Shown: positions 26,186 to 36,656, numbered from the stretch's first letter. The stretch is 64,000 nucleotides of DNA from Shewanella cutis (GCF_022410515.1 NZ_JACSDI010000001.1:372001-436000); one strand, 5' to 3'. Notes: generated from the letters alone by a model not told the origin. Program-made: numbers and translations.

Positions 26186-26539
26186 TTACTTAGTAGCCAG
26201 CTTTTCACGGATACGTGCAGATTTACCTGAACGATCACGTAAGTAGTACAGTTTGGCGCGACGAACGCGGCCACGACGCTTAACTTCAATGCTAGCGATC
26301 AGAGGGCTGTGCGTTTGGAATGCACGCTCAACACCTTCGCCATTAGAGATTTTACGTACAGTGAATGCAGAGTGCAGGCCACGGTTACGTTTAGCAATTA
26401 CAACGCCTTCAAAAGCCTGTAAACGCTCTTTATCACCTTCTTTAACACGAACCTGAACGACTACTGTATCACCAGCACCAAACGCAGGTACGTCTTGTTT
26501 CATTTGCTCATCGTTGAGCATTTTAATGATGTTGTTCAT
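26186..26539 (-). CDS. rplS: Large ribosomal subunit protein L19
   Basis: L19 sits at the interface of the 50S and 30S subunits. The 117-residue protein begins [35 protein letters not shown] and has the conserved [35 protein letters not shown] core. The Arg/Lys-rich tail [26 protein letters not shown] is present. It is the last gene of the operon, 34 bp after trmD. Confidence 0.98.
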
Positions 26540-26573
26540 AACTTACTCCGTTCTAGAATTAACTGAGCTACGA

Positions 26574-27320
26574 CTAAGCATTCTTGTCCATTGCTTCAAC
26601 GAACTGCGCTAAAAGAGTCGATTGTTCGTCAGTCAGAGCTAGATTTTGCAATAATTCTGGTCGTCTCAGTAAAGTCCTACCAAGGCTTTGCTGCAAACGC
26701 CAGAGTCTAATTTGTTCGTGGTTACCACTTAACAGCACTGCAGGTACATCGAGTCCATCTAGGCTTTCAGGGCGCGTGTAATGAGGACAATCCAGTAAAC
26801 CGTCGGAGAAAGAATCTTGCTCCGCCGAAGCTTGTTTTCCTAGCACGCCAGGAACCAATCTCGATACTGCATCAATCATGGTCATCGCAGGTAATTCGCC
26901 GCCCGAAAGCACGTAATCTCCAACCGACCATTCTTCATCCACTTCCGTTTGAATGATGCGCTCATCAATACCTTCGTACCGACCACACACCAAAATCAAC
27001 CGGGATGATTTAGCCAACTCAGTAACGCCTTGCTGATCCAGCTTGCGTCCTTGAGGTGACAAGTAAATCACCTTTACCTCTTCGCCTGCTGCTGCTTTCG
27101 CAGCATGAATGGCATCGCGTAAGGGCTGCACCATCATCAACATACCGGGACCACCGCCGTAAGGCCTGTCATCCACCGTACTGTGTCTATCATGGGTGAA
27201 ATCGCGAGGATTCCACGTGTGCAACTCAAGCAGGCCGTTTTTCACGGCACGACCCGTAACCCCAAAGTCTGTTACGGCACGAAACATTTCTGGGAACAGG
27301 GTAATAACCCCTAACCACAT
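26574..27320 (-). CDS. trmD: tRNA (guanine-N1)-methyltransferase
   Basis: TrmD methylates G37 next to the anticodon of several tRNAs with S-adenosylmethionine, preventing +1 frameshifting. The 248-residue SPOUT enzyme begins [29 protein letters not shown]. It has [11 protein letters not shown], the deep trefoil-knot segments [16 protein letters not shown] and [16 protein letters not shown], and [14 protein letters not shown]. It lies between rimM (15 bp gap) and rplS in the standard order. Confidence 0.98.
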   Translation of the reverse strand: MWLGVITLFPEMFRAVTDFGVTGRAVKNGLLELHTWNPRDFTHDRHSTVDDRPYGGGPGMLMMVQPLRDAIHAAKAAAGEEVKVIYLSPQGRKLDQQGVTELAKSSRLILVCGRYEGIDERIIQTEVDEEWSVGDYVLSGGELPAMTMIDAVSRLVPGVLGKQASAEQDSFSDGLLDCPHYTRPESLDGLDVPAVLLSGNHEQIRLWRLQQSLGRTLLRRPELLQNLALTDEQSTLLAQFVEAMDKNA

Positions 27321-27335
27321 ATGTTGTACCTCGAC

Positions 27336-27866
27336 TTAAAAGTCAGGATCCCAATCCACTAAAATCTGTTTACCTTGGACATCCACCTTTAAGATGAACT
27401 GCCCTGGGACAAAGGGAACCATACGTTCCACTTTGCCGAAACTATCTTTAGCGTTGGCTTTAACAAGCAGTACATCGTTCGAACCGGTTTCCACGATTTG
27501 ATCGACAATCCCCATGTTATAGCCAGTAGTATTAATCACCTCACAACCGATAAGATCACGCCAATAGAACTCGTCTTCTGGCAATGCATTCATCTGCTGT
27601 GGCAGGATACCAATTTCGCAATTGGTGAGCATTTGCGCTCTCTCCCGCGTGGTGACACCTTCAAGCTCAGCAACAACTGCCTTGCCTTGGTAACGCCACT
27701 GAGTGACTTTTACTTCACGCCATTCGCCATTTTCTTTAATAAGCCAAGGCGAATAGTCAAAGATACCTTCAACAGAATCGGTATAGGCGGTGATTTTCAG
27801 CCAACCTTTAATGCCATGACAGGAGCCTAATTTCCCCAGTACGACTGGCTGTTGGTTACTGCTCAT
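27336..27866 (-). CDS. rimM: 16S rRNA processing protein RimM
   Basis: RimM is a 30S assembly factor that binds S19 and helps mature the 16S 3' domain. The 176-residue protein has an N-terminal RimM barrel ([23 protein letters not shown]) and a C-terminal PRC-barrel ([35 protein letters not shown]). The start at 27866 (ATG) is preferred to a TTG at 27869 because AAGG lies nine bases upstream. It follows rpsP by 20 bp in the operon. Confidence 0.97.
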   Translation of the reverse strand: MSSNQQPVVLGKLGSCHGIKGWLKITAYTDSVEGIFDYSPWLIKENGEWREVKVTQWRYQGKAVVAELEGVTTRERAQMLTNCEIGILPQQMNALPEDEFYWRDLIGCEVINTTGYNMGIVDQIVETGSNDVLLVKANAKDSFGKVERMVPFVPGQFILKVDVQGKQILVDWDPDF

Positions 27867-27886
27867 CAATCTATACCTTAACGCTA

Positions 27887-28135
27887 TTAAGCAGCTGCTT
27901 TAGCGTCTTTGATCAATTTTGCTACGCGATCAGTTGTCGCAGCGCCGTTTGCAACCCAGTGCTCAACGCGAGCTAGGTCTAAACGTAAAGTTTCTTCTTG
28001 GCCACGGGCCAATGGGTTGAAGAAACCAACACGCTCAATGAAACGACCGTCACGAGCGTTACGGCTGTCAGAAACAACGATGTTGTAAAATGGACGCTTT
28101 TTAGCGCCACCACGAGCTAAACGAATGGTAACCAT
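27887..28135 (-). CDS. rpsP: Small ribosomal subunit protein S16
   Basis: S16 is an early-binding 30S assembly protein. The 82-residue sequence [43 protein letters not shown] is typical and complete. It is the first gene of rpsP-rimM-trmD-rplS. The operon promoter should lie in 28136-28353, a gap of 218 bp where I see no gene and cannot fix a promoter. Confidence 0.98.
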   Translation of the reverse strand: MVTIRLARGGAKKRPFYNIVVSDSRNARDGRFIERVGFFNPLARGQEETLRLDLARVEHWVANGAATTDRVAKLIKDAKAAA

Positions 28136-28353
28136 GCGTTTTCAATCCTCTAATGATTTGCTTGAAGCAAAAATAAAAACTGGAACCCCGTGTTCGCGAA
28201 GAGTCCCAGATAGAAAGCCGGAAGATTTTACCTGACTTTTCAACTAATGCAACCCAATCTGGTGATTATTAAACCTAGCCAAGGATTGCACCCACAGTTC
28301 TAAACAGAATCAACCAACTGATAAAACATCAACTTTGATAAAAATCGTTGATA

Positions 28354-29727
28354 TTAGCGCCCAGGAAATTTCATTCCACCAGGCATCATGCCGCGCATTC
28401 CACGCATCATCTTTTGCATGCCGCCCTTAGCCGACATTTTTTTCATCATTTTTTGCATTTGGGTAAACTGTTTCAATAAACGATTTACATCTTGAATCTC
28501 AGTCCCCGAACCCGCAGCAATACGGCGCTTACGTGAACCCTTGATTAAATCAGGGTTTTTACGTTCTTTAGCTGTCATCGAATTGATGATCGCCTCCATT
28601 TGGCGAGTCATTTTGCCATCTTGGATTTGTGCTAGAGCATCCGGTGGTAGCTGGCCAACACCGGGCAGCTTTTCAATCATGCTCATCATGCCGCCCATGT
28701 TTTTCATTTGTTGCAGCTGTTCACGGAAGTCTTCTAGATCGAAACTGCCGCCCTGCTTCACTTTGGAAGCGAGCTTCATCGCCTTTTCTTTATCGACACC
28801 GCGCTCCACTTCTTCAATAAGTGAGAGCACATCGCCCATACCTAATATGCGTGAGGCGATACGGTCAGGATGGAAAGGTTCTAAGGCATCGGTCTTTTCA
28901 CCCACGCCGAGGAATTTAATTGGCTTGCCAGTAATATGGCGAATCGATAGTGCTGCACCGCCGCGAGCATCACCGTCGACCTTAGTTAAAATCACCCCCG
29001 TCAGTGGTAAGGCTTCGTTAAACGCCTTAGCGGTATTTGCCGCATCTTGGCCTGTCATGGCATCAACCACGAACAAGGTTTCGATAGGTTTAACCGCAGC
29101 GTGTAACGCCTTGATTTCATCCATCATCGCTTCATCGACATGCAGACGACCCGCGGTGTCGAGGATCACTACATCGATGAATTTGAGTTTAGCGTGAGCA
29201 ATTGCAGCCTTGGCGATATCAATAGGTTTTTGACTGACATCGGATGGGAAGAATTCCACATCAACTTCGGTCGCCAAGGTTTCAAGCTGTTTGATAGCCG
29301 CAGGACGATATACGTCGGCACTGACCACTAATACTGATTTTTTGTGGCGCGTACGCAGCAGCTTACCCAGTTTGGCAACGCTGGTTGTTTTACCCGCACC
29401 TTGAAGACCTGCCATCATCACCACGGCTGGCGGCTGAGTGGCTAAATCCAGAGCTTGATTTGCCTCGCCCATGGATTTTTCAAGTTCACTTTGAACAATC
29501 TTAATAAAGGCTTGGCCAGGGCTTAGGCTTTTCGCCACTTCTTGGCCAACGGCACGTTCTTTTACATTGTTAACGAATTCACGCACCACAGGCAGGGCAA
29601 CATCGGCCTCAAGCAGCGCCATACGCACTTCGCGCAGGGTTTCCTTAACGTTTTCTTCGGTTAAGCGACCACGGCCACTGATATTTTTCAGCGTGCGTGA
29701 CAGTCTGTCGGTTAGATTCTCAAACAT
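28354..29727 (-). CDS. ffh: Signal recognition particle protein Ffh
   Basis: Ffh binds 4.5S RNA and signal sequences of nascent membrane proteins and targets ribosomes to FtsY. The 457 residues comprise an N domain (1-90) and a G domain with MAGLQGAGKTTSVAKLGKLL (P-loop near 105), DTAGRLHVDEAMMDEI and TKVDGDARGGAALS. The Met-rich M domain begins near 300 and ends in clustered MQKMMKKMSAKGGMQKMMRG. The length is normal. It is divergent from ypjD and is probably monocistronic. Confidence 0.98.
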   Translation of the reverse strand: MFENLTDRLSRTLKNISGRGRLTEENVKETLREVRMALLEADVALPVVREFVNNVKERAVGQEVAKSLSPGQAFIKIVQSELEKSMGEANQALDLATQPPAVVMMAGLQGAGKTTSVAKLGKLLRTRHKKSVLVVSADVYRPAAIKQLETLATEVDVEFFPSDVSQKPIDIAKAAIAHAKLKFIDVVILDTAGRLHVDEAMMDEIKALHAAVKPIETLFVVDAMTGQDAANTAKAFNEALPLTGVILTKVDGDARGGAALSIRHITGKPIKFLGVGEKTDALEPFHPDRIASRILGMGDVLSLIEEVERGVDKEKAMKLASKVKQGGSFDLEDFREQLQQMKNMGGMMSMIEKLPGVGQLPPDALAQIQDGKMTRQMEAIINSMTAKERKNPDLIKGSRKRRIAAGSGTEIQDVNRLLKQFTQMQKMMKKMSAKGGMQKMMRGMRGMMPGGMKFPGR

Positions 29728-30060
29728 CGTCCTGCTCTATACCTTTAAGGATCTCGATTAATGGGCAGTATTATAACCATGCGGGCGCATTATGCTACTG
29801 CTACGCCCCAGTTGCGTTAACTTAGGCATTTAATCTGCTTTTAGGCTTATTTTGCGATTTGACGGCGACTATTTACGCCTAACAATAAGAATCTGCTAAA
29901 TTTTGCAACTTATGTCACTGCCCATTTGCCGATGGCTCATGCTATTCTAGGCAAAATATTGATCTGTATGCCAAGTTAAAACCCAAACAACATGAAGATA
30001 CGCGCTTTAGGGCGTTTGGGGATAAAGGCACCTTTAACAACACGAATAGGTTAATTACCC
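29728..30060. other. Divergent intergenic region ffh/ypjD
   Basis: This stretch of 333 bp has no credible reading frame on either strand. It must hold the divergent promoters of ffh and ypjD. A short GTTAATTACCC precedes the ypjD ATG without a good ribosome-binding site. I see no strong inverted repeat or known operator here. Confidence 0.5.
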
Positions 30061-30849
30061 ATGGTCATTTATTCTGCCTCAGCCATGTTTTTTTATTGCA
30101 TCGCATTGGTATTAGTGACAAGCCGGCTGTTCCATCCTGAAGGTCCTAATCGTAAAGCCGTTGCAGGTATTGCAGCGATTGCGGTGATTCTGCACGCTGC
30201 TGCCCTCTCACAGGCGATATTTACGACCGATGGACAAAATTTTAGCCTCACTAATGTGATCTCGTTAGTGAACTGGATCATCGCCTTCACCTTTACGGTG
30301 ATGATGTTTAGGCTAAAAGTGATTGTGGTTGTGCCCGTGGTCTATGCCTGCTCGGTATTATCGGTGGCATTGTTATGGTTACTCCCACCTAAATTTATCA
30401 CCCACTTTGAACTGTATCCTGAAGTCTTAGCCCACGTTGTGCTATCACTCATGGCTTACAGTGCGTTAATGATTGCCGCGTTATACGCTATCCAACTGGC
30501 GATGATCCAAAACAAGCTCAAAAAGAAACAATTGATGTTAAGCCCTAGCATTCCGCCGCTGATGACAGTGGAAAAACAGCTGTATCATCTGGTGATTATT
30601 GGGGTCATTTTGCTGAGCTTATCCCTCGCCACAGGCTTTATCTTCCTCGACGATATGTTTGCCGATGGCAAAGGCCATAAGGCGATTTTGTCAATTATCG
30701 CTTGGTTCGTGTATATCGCTATGCTGTGGCAGCAGTATTGGGTTGGCTGTAAGATTCGCACCGCAGTTATTTACACCTTAACGGGCGCAACCTTGTTATC
30801 CTTAGCTTATTTTGGTGCCCGCATTGTCAAAGAGTTAATTCTTAGTTAA
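30061..30849 (+). CDS. ypjD: Cytochrome c assembly-type inner-membrane protein YpjD
   Basis: This 262-residue protein has about eight hydrophobic helices and belongs to the CcsA/CcmC-like assembly fold. Conserved features are AHVVLSLMAYSALMIAALYAIQLAMIQ near 125-150 and LYHLVIIGVILLSLSLATGFIF near 178-200. The His/Trp-containing C-terminal helices follow (KAILSIIAWFVYIAMLWQQYWVGCK). The family is related to haem-handling membrane proteins, and a direct role is not shown. It lies between ffh and the CBS-domain gene yfjD, as in E. coli. A start at an ATG 24 bases later cannot be excluded. Confidence 0.9.
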   Translation: MVIYSASAMFFYCIALVLVTSRLFHPEGPNRKAVAGIAAIAVILHAAALSQAIFTTDGQNFSLTNVISLVNWIIAFTFTVMMFRLKVIVVVPVVYACSVLSVALLWLLPPKFITHFELYPEVLAHVVLSLMAYSALMIAALYAIQLAMIQNKLKKKQLMLSPSIPPLMTVEKQLYHLVIIGVILLSLSLATGFIFLDDMFADGKGHKAILSIIAWFVYIAMLWQQYWVGCKIRTAVIYTLTGATLLSLAYFGARIVKELILS

Positions 30850-30855
30850 TAATTT

Positions 30856-30892
30856 CAAGTCAGCTTAGGTGCTTACTCCCTAAGCTGACTTG
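30856..30892. terminator. Hairpin between ypjD and yfjD
   Basis: CAAGTCAGCTTAGG and CCTAAGCTGACTTG form a perfect 14-bp stem with a 9-base loop, seven bases after the ypjD stop. A T-tract is missing, so it may end transcription partly or stabilise the ypjD mRNA. The inverted repeat is seen directly. Confidence 0.6.
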
Positions 30893-30951
30893 ACACTCCG
30901 TTTATTTCTCGGTATCAACTTAAACACTTTGGCCTAATTTGGAGCCTATTT

Positions 30952-32223
30952 TTGGACGCTATATCGACAAGCGCACTCCTCATCTTCTTAATGGTGCTTA
31001 TCCTTTTTTCTGCCTACTTTTCAGCTTCTGAAACCGCCATGATGACCCTTAATCGCTATCGATTAAGGCATCTCGCCTCAAATGGCCATAAAGGTGCCAT
31101 TCGTGCCCTTAAATTGTTAGAACGCCCAGACCGCTTAATTGGCTTGATTTTGATTGGCAATAACCTAGTCAATATCCTCGCTGCGTCCATCGCCACGATT
31201 ATTGGTATGCGCCTTTGGGGCGATTTAGGCGTCGCCATTGCATCAGGTGTGCTTACATTAGTCGTGCTCGTCTTTGGCGAGGTCACGCCTAAAACCGTTG
31301 CGGCATTAAATCCAGAACGTATTGCTTTCCCATCAAGCTATATACTTATTGCGCTATCAAAAATATTTGCCTATGCCGTCACCAGCGTCAATTTCATCAC
31401 CACGGGAATACTGCGTTTAGTTGGCATAAAATCTATCAGCAGCAGTGATGCGTTAAGCAAGGAAGAACTTCGCACAGTCGTTCATGAAGCTGGCGCCTTG
31501 ATCCCCCAACGCCACCAAGAAATGTTGTTATCGATCCTAGACTTAGAAAAAGTCACTGTTGAAGATATCATGGTGCCACGCTCTGATATCTATGCAATTA
31601 ACGTCAATGATGACTTTAAGTATATCAATCGCCAAGTGATCCAAAGCCCCCATACTCGCGTGTTGGTTTACCGCGATACCATTGATGATGCAGTCGGCTT
31701 TATTCATCTGCGTGATGCGCTGCGTTTGCAATCAAAAGAGCAGTTCAGTAAATCCTCATTGCTGCGCGCCGTCAAAGAACTCTACTTTATTCCTGAGGGC
31801 ACACCACTCAATGTGCAATTGGCCAATTTTCAGCACAACAAAGAGCGTATTGGCCTCGTCGTGGATGAATATGGCGATATTCAAGGACTGGTAACACTCG
31901 AAGATATCCTCGAAGAAATTGTCGGCGACTTCACCACCTCAATGTTACCAACCGCGAGTGAAGAGATTAACCAACAACAGGATGGGAGTTATTTGATTGA
32001 TGCCAGTATCACCATCCGCGATTTGAACAAAGAAATGAAATGGGATTTCCCAACCGATGGTCCTAAAACCCTCAATGGCCTGATTTTAGAGTATTTGGAG
32101 GACATCCCCTGCGAAAACACGAGCCTACGCCTTGCCGGCTACCCGCTAGAAGTCATTGAAGTCGCTGACAATATGGTCAAAACAGTGCGTATAATCCCAC
32201 AGCATTATCAACCACCCCGCTAA
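30952..32223 (+). CDS. yfjD: CNNM/CorC-type membrane protein with CBS pair
   Basis: This protein family (formerly UPF0053, often labelled hemolysin or CorC-like) is linked to magnesium or other divalent-metal efflux. The 423-residue protein has a DUF21/CNNM transmembrane region (about 1-185, including AYFSASETAMMTLNRYRLRHLA and VLVFGEVTPKTVAAL). A CBS-domain pair follows (about 205-330, VEDIMVPRSDIYAI and GLVVDEYGDIQGLVTLEDILEEIVGDF). A C-terminal CorC_HlyC domain is present (about 345-415, DGSYLIDASITIRDLNKEM). The start is a TTG at 30952 with TTGGAG eight bases upstream. It lies next to ypjD, the E. coli gene order. Confidence 0.92.
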   Translation: MDAISTSALLIFLMVLILFSAYFSASETAMMTLNRYRLRHLASNGHKGAIRALKLLERPDRLIGLILIGNNLVNILAASIATIIGMRLWGDLGVAIASGVLTLVVLVFGEVTPKTVAALNPERIAFPSSYILIALSKIFAYAVTSVNFITTGILRLVGIKSISSSDALSKEELRTVVHEAGALIPQRHQEMLLSILDLEKVTVEDIMVPRSDIYAINVNDDFKYINRQVIQSPHTRVLVYRDTIDDAVGFIHLRDALRLQSKEQFSKSSLLRAVKELYFIPEGTPLNVQLANFQHNKERIGLVVDEYGDIQGLVTLEDILEEIVGDFTTSMLPTASEEINQQQDGSYLIDASITIRDLNKEMKWDFPTDGPKTLNGLILEYLEDIPCENTSLRLAGYPLEVIEVADNMVKTVRIIPQHYQPPR

Positions 32224-32291
32224 CTTTACTACACATAAAAAATAGGCCGAATCCAAATGGAATTCAGCCGATTACCTTCTCCCCCAAGAGA

Positions 32292-32828
32292 TTATTTAAC
32301 GTTTTGCGTCTTCAGCCGCGCTTCGAGTGCACGGCGCTTCTCAATCGCAATAGGTGTAATTTGGGCATCTAAATCTTTTTCTAGCCCCAGGATAAAATAC
32401 ACTTCGGCCATTAAGAAAAACGGACCAATTAACAGTTGGTTTAAATCGTCAATAAAGGCAGGCTTTGCCTTCTCGTATTGATGGCCAATCAGCTGAAAAA
32501 CCCAACCAACAATAAATACCGATATGGCTAACCAAAATGCATTGGGAGAGGAGGCCACTAACTCTGTTGAATACACGAGGGGAGTGATAAACAGGGCCAG
32601 ACCAACCGCTAACTTTGCATGCAAACGAAAATAATAAACCAGCACGCCAGCCCCTAAAATCACACCTAAACTCACATCGCCAGCACTACCAAGTGGAATA
32701 CGGATAGTCGCTAATAATAGGAAAGCCGACCATATAATTAATGGGATGCCAATAAAATGAGTTCGAATATTGCTCGGATTTAAATGCACACTTTTATAGG
32801 TTGATAACTGCTCTACGGCGGATTTCAT
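32292..32828 (-). CDS. Mpo1-like (DUF962) membrane protein
   Basis: This 178-residue protein has about four hydrophobic segments and the conserved His pattern of the Mpo1/YGL010w family: RTHFIGIP near 23-30, LHAK near 70 and GHQYEKAKPA near 116-125. In yeast, Mpo1 is an Fe2+-dependent dioxygenase that shortens 2-hydroxy fatty acids. In bacteria the substrate is not known. The gene stands alone between yfjD (convergent) and acpS. I am confident of the family but not of the reaction. Confidence 0.85.
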   Translation of the reverse strand: MKSAVEQLSTYKSVHLNPSNIRTHFIGIPLIIWSAFLLLATIRIPLGSAGDVSLGVILGAGVLVYYFRLHAKLAVGLALFITPLVYSTELVASSPNAFWLAISVFIVGWVFQLIGHQYEKAKPAFIDDLNQLLIGPFFLMAEVYFILGLEKDLDAQITPIAIEKRRALEARLKTQNVK

Positions 32829-32998
32829 CTTGGGCTCCTTTTACTCAGTCCCTGCAAATTTGCGCCTAACATGACGCTTAGCGCATAAACTAGCCCAAAA
32901 AAAGTCGACTGAACAGCAAAAGTAATGAAAATGTTGCATTCAAATACAAGATAGCAAAAAGGGAGCATTACGCTCCCTTCATCATCAAAGATAAACGA

Positions 32999-33382
32999 TT
33001 AACGCGATTCAAGGATCACCGTAGCGATGGCATAGGATTTTTCATCTGCGATTGAAATGTGCCCAACGACACCATTGAGCAAAGCTAAACGCTGCAGCGC
33101 ACCTTCCGTAAAATCAATTGTCGGCGCACCATCAATCGTATTGCCAATGTGGATATGCTGAAAAGATACCCCACGACCAATGCCCGTACCTAACGCTTTG
33201 GCTGCGGCCTCTTTTGCAGCAAAGCGTTTGGCCAAATAGCGACTGGGTTGGCTATGTTGTTGATAGATTTCAAACTCAGCCTCTGTCAATACGCGTTTGG
33301 CTAACTTATCGCCAGAACGGACCACATGAGCCGTGATACGCTCGATTTCAACAATATCTGTACCCAGTCCCACGATCGCCAT
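32999..33382 (-). CDS. acpS: Holo-[acyl-carrier-protein] synthase
   Basis: AcpS transfers the 4'-phosphopantetheine arm from CoA to apo-ACP. The 127-residue protein begins [16 protein letters not shown] with the Mg2+-binding Asp and carries YLAKRFAAKEAAAKALGTGIGRGVSF with the catalytic Glu. ISIADEKSYAIATVIL lies near the end. Its start overlaps the pdxJ stop by one base, so the pair is translationally coupled, as in E. coli. Confidence 0.97.
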   Translation of the reverse strand: MAIVGLGTDIVEIERITAHVVRSGDKLAKRVLTEAEFEIYQQHSQPSRYLAKRFAAKEAAAKALGTGIGRGVSFQHIHIGNTIDGAPTIDFTEGALQRLALLNGVVGHISIADEKSYAIATVILESR

Positions 33383-34119
33383 TATTCGCCTCGACGACCT
33401 TCTAACATCAGCGCTTTCATATCTTTAACCGCTGTTGCAAGGCCATCAATCGCGGCTCGGGCCACAATGGCATGGCCAATATTGAGTTCATAGAGCTCAG
33501 GGATCGCCGCAATCGGCTTCACATTGTGATAATGCAGTCCATGACCGGCGTTAACAATCAGGCCCTTGCCGTGGGCATATTTTGCCATTTCACGAATACG
33601 TTCAAGCTCTTTAGCTTCTTCATCTGCCGTTTTGGCATCGGCATAGCAACCCGTATGGATTTCGATAAGCGGTGCGCCAGAGGCGACTGCGGCATCGATT
33701 TGGGTTTTATCGGCATCGATAAACAGTGAGACTTGAATACCATTGGCGGCTAAACGGCTAACAGCGGCAGTGATTTTATCTAATTGACCAGCCACATCTA
33801 AGCCGCCTTCTGTGGTCACTTCTTGGCGCTTTTCAGGCACTAAGCAAACGTAGGTCGGTTTCACTTCGCAGGCGATATCGAGCATTTCTTCAGTCACTGC
33901 ACACTCAAAGTTCATCCGCGTTTTTAAAGTTTTTGCCAACAAATAGACATCGCGGTCAATGATATGACGTCTATCTTCCCGCAAATGAATGGTGATACCG
34001 TCGGCGCCTGCATGCTCAGCAACGGCCGCAGCATGGACAGGATCTGGATAACTGGTTCCGCGAGCCTGACGTAGGGTCGCAATATGATCGATATTTACAC
34101 CCAATAAGATACGGCTCAT
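33382..34119 (-). CDS. pdxJ: Pyridoxine 5'-phosphate synthase
   Basis: PdxJ makes pyridoxine 5'-phosphate from deoxyxylulose 5-phosphate and 3-amino-2-oxopropyl phosphate. The 245-residue TIM-barrel protein begins [31 protein letters not shown]. It has [41 protein letters not shown] and [16 protein letters not shown], all of which carry known active-site residues. It overlaps acpS and follows recO with an 84-bp gap. Confidence 0.98.
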   Translation of the reverse strand: MSRILLGVNIDHIATLRQARGTSYPDPVHAAAVAEHAGADGITIHLREDRRHIIDRDVYLLAKTLKTRMNFECAVTEEMLDIACEVKPTYVCLVPEKRQEVTTEGGLDVAGQLDKITAAVSRLAANGIQVSLFIDADKTQIDAAVASGAPLIEIHTGCYADAKTADEEAKELERIREMAKYAHGKGLIVNAGHGLHYHNVKPIAAIPELYELNIGHAIVARAAIDGLATAVKDMKALMLEGRRGE

Positions 34120-34203
34120 CGGGAACTCCTTTATTTTTGGTAAGGCTAAAATGATATCGCGCCCTATTGTACTGGGGCAGACACTAAAAAACAGGAGCTA
34201 GGG

Positions 34204-34905
34204 CTAATTATTCCCATCTACCTTTAAAGCTGCAGCCTGAATAAACAATTGTCTACTCACCAATGGCTTATTACCGAGCAGAGGTTGCAACATCGAACGC
34301 ATCAAACGCTTAGCCTCTACAAACTGCTCTTGTAACAATTGATTATCGTTAAGCGCCATCAACATAGCCCCTTGATAGGTATGCTTTGCCCTGCTGTTCA
34401 ACACAAATTGAAACCCAAGTTCTGGCACGAGTTGATAATAATGCTCAGGGATAAGCGGCTCCCCTTGGGTATCACGGATAAGGGATGGCATAGCACCTAA
34501 TTCACGCAGCAATGCTAATTCAAGATAACGCAGTTTCGACTCACAAAATTGTGCCGCCAGCCCCACTAAAGCTTGATGATAGATAAAGAATAATGCCTCA
34601 GCATTATGCTGAACTGACAAGGTGCGCATCAGCAACTCATTAATATACATGCCCGCATACAGGCTATAACCCGATAAAGGCACGGCAGGTGCCGCCGCTT
34701 CAATTTGGTTGATGTTTTTGAGTTCAGACTTGCCACTAAATTCAAAAATCAGCGGCTGAAAAGGTTGAAGGATACTTTTGATGGAGCGTTTACCGCTCCC
34801 GACCCGCGCCACTGCATCGACACGGCCAATACCGTCGACCAAGAGATTCACCAGCGCGCTAGACTCCCGGTAAGGGCGATGATGCAAAACATAACCCCGT
34901 TTCAT
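34204..34905 (-). CDS. recO: DNA repair protein RecO
   Basis: RecO, with RecR, loads RecA on SSB-covered DNA in the RecF pathway and can anneal ssDNA. The 233-residue protein begins MKRGYVLHHRPYRESSALVNLLVDGIGRVDAVARV, the OB-fold N-terminus. It continues with helical segments such as YAGMYINELLMRTL. The Cys residues of a zinc finger seen in some RecO proteins are absent, as in other gammaproteobacteria. It lies 54 bp after era in the cluster. Confidence 0.95.
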   Translation of the reverse strand: MKRGYVLHHRPYRESSALVNLLVDGIGRVDAVARVGSGKRSIKSILQPFQPLIFEFSGKSELKNINQIEAAAPAVPLSGYSLYAGMYINELLMRTLSVQHNAEALFFIYHQALVGLAAQFCESKLRYLELALLRELGAMPSLIRDTQGEPLIPEHYYQLVPELGFQFVLNSRAKHTYQGAMLMALNDNQLLQEQFVEAKRLMRSMLQPLLGNKPLVSRQLFIQAAALKVDGNN

Positions 34906-34959
34906 CGGTCAGCGCGCTCGTTCATGATTAGGCTTGGCCTATCGCTCTATGAGTGACAA

Positions 34960-35979
34960 TTAATCGTCACCATAACCTAGGCTTCGTAGGGCTCGTTCAT
35001 CATCGGCCCAACCGGATTTGACCTTCACCCACACTTCGAGGAACACTTTGTTATCAAACAAGGTTTCCATATCGAGGCGAGCTTGAGTCGCAATGGTACG
35101 AATACGCTCACCTTTGCTACCAATCACCATCCGCTTTTGGCCTTCACGCTCAACGAGGATCAGGGCGTTAATTTGGTAAACGCCATTTTCCATCATCTTA
35201 AATTGCTCGATTTCAACCGTGGCATCGTAAGGCAATTCATCGCCTAAAAATCGCATCAGTTTCTCACGCACAATTTCAGAGGCCATAAAACGCTGTGAAC
35301 GGTCGGTGACATAGTCTTCAGGAAAGAAGAAAGGATTCTCCGGCAGCGACTCTGCCGCCATCTCTAAAATGCGCTTAACATTAGTCCCCTTACTGGCTGA
35401 AATCGGCAGGATTTCATCGAAGGGATACTTCTTGGCAACCTCTTCCAAATAAGGGAAAAGCGCTTCTTTATCTTTGATATTGTCGACCTTATTGATGGCT
35501 AAAACGGTTTTACGCTCTTCACCGCCGCGGCGAAGTTTGCTTAGCACCATCTCATCATCGGCGGTCCACGTCATACCATCGACTACAAAAATCACCATAG
35601 ACACATCGGCTAAAGAGCTTGCCGCGGCACGGTTCATTAACCGGTTAATCGCACGCTGCTCTTCGATGTGTAGGCCCGGTGTATCGATAAACACGATTTG
35701 ACGTGGGCCATCGGTATGAATGCCCATGATGCGATGACGCGTCGTTTGCGGCTTTTTCGAGGTAATACTGATCTTTTGCCCGAGCAAACGGTTAAGCAAT
35801 GTCGATTTACCCACGTTGGGGCGGCCAATAATGGCCACCATGCCACAGTAGGTTACATCATAGTGCACTGACGGCGCCGCAGCGCTCGCAGCATTCATCC
35901 TTGCCAGTAATTCATCTAAGCTCGGCTCATTGCTCGCATTGGCGGCATCGACTGCTGGCAAGTCTGTTTTTTTGGTCAT
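34960..35979 (-). CDS. era: GTPase Era
   Basis: Era is an essential GTPase that binds the 3' end of 16S rRNA and monitors 30S maturation. The 339-residue protein has the G motifs GRPNVGKS (about 53-60), [12 protein letters not shown] near 100 and NKVD near 163, with a C-terminal KH domain holding [22 protein letters not shown]. It carries about 38 extra residues before the usual start (rich in Ala, Asn and Glu), making it longer than the E. coli protein of about 300. The start is fixed by a 4-bp overlap with rnc (ATGA type). Nothing else is unusual. Confidence 0.96.
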   Translation of the reverse strand: MTKKTDLPAVDAANASNEPSLDELLARMNAASAAAPSVHYDVTYCGMVAIIGRPNVGKSTLLNRLLGQKISITSKKPQTTRHRIMGIHTDGPRQIVFIDTPGLHIEEQRAINRLMNRAAASSLADVSMVIFVVDGMTWTADDEMVLSKLRRGGEERKTVLAINKVDNIKDKEALFPYLEEVAKKYPFDEILPISASKGTNVKRILEMAAESLPENPFFFPEDYVTDRSQRFMASEIVREKLMRFLGDELPYDATVEIEQFKMMENGVYQINALILVEREGQKRMVIGSKGERIRTIATQARLDMETLFDNKVFLEVWVKVKSGWADDERALRSLGYGDD

Positions 35980-36656
35980 TTCTTTAGTAACTCCAATACT
36001 TGAGCGGCGGCAATTTGCTCGGCTTTGCGGCGCGAACTCGCGACACCTATCACACTTTGGCTCAAGTCATCTATACGACATTCAACGGTGAATGTTTGAT
36101 CGTGGGCATCGCCTTCTATATTGATTACTTGGTAATCGGGTAGCGGCTTCTTTAACCCTTGTAAATATTCTTGCAGTAAGGTTTTAGCGTCTTTTTGATT
36201 CACGCCGGGTTGGATCTCAGCCAAACGCTCGGCGTACCAATTAAGCAACAACTTACGGCACACTTCGAGGTCGGAATCTAAGTAAATTGCTCCGATAATC
36301 GCCTCGACCGCATCGGCCAGAATCGACTCGCGCCTAAAACCACCACTCTTTAACTCGCCAGGGCCTAAAAATAAATAATCCCCGAGTTTAAAGGCTTGAG
36401 CAATCAAGGTGAGCGTATCACCGCGTACTAAGGTGGCGCGCATCCGGCTCAAATCGCCCTCAGTCGCCTTAGGAAACTGATGATATAAGGCGTCTGAGAT
36501 CACAATCGATAAAATTGAATCGCCTAAAAACTCTAAACGTTCATTGTGCTTATTTGCCGCACTTCTATGGGTCAACGCTTGGGTGAGAAGGTCAAGATTC
36601 TTGAACTCATAGCCCAACGTACGACACAACCGCGGCAAATTTTTAATCGGTTCCAT
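35976..36656 (-). CDS. rnc: Ribonuclease III
   Basis: RNase III cleaves double-stranded RNA, including the rRNA precursor. The 226-residue protein has the signature [13 protein letters not shown] with the catalytic Glu/Asp near 38-46. It has [16 protein letters not shown] near 115 and a C-terminal double-stranded RNA-binding domain ([23 protein letters not shown] to [18 protein letters not shown]). The open frame can be read from a GTG at 36671 inside lepB, but [18 protein letters not shown] from the ATG at 36656 matches the family. The lepB stop is one base upstream, so the genes are tightly coupled. It overlaps era by 4 bp. Confidence 0.97.
   Translation of the reverse strand: MEPIKNLPRLCRTLGYEFKNLDLLTQALTHRSAANKHNERLEFLGDSILSIVISDALYHQFPKATEGDLSRMRATLVRGDTLTLIAQAFKLGDYLFLGPGELKSGGFRRESILADAVEAIIGAIYLDSDLEVCRKLLLNWYAERLAEIQPGVNQKDAKTLLQEYLQGLKKPLPDYQVINIEGDAHDQTFTVECRIDDLSQSVIGVASSRRKAEQIAAAQVLELLKK

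Noticed and set aside
28541..29197. 218-codon frame on the plus strand inside ffh
   Set aside because: It lies opposite the well-conserved ffh frame and has no protein-like composition, so it is a shadow frame.
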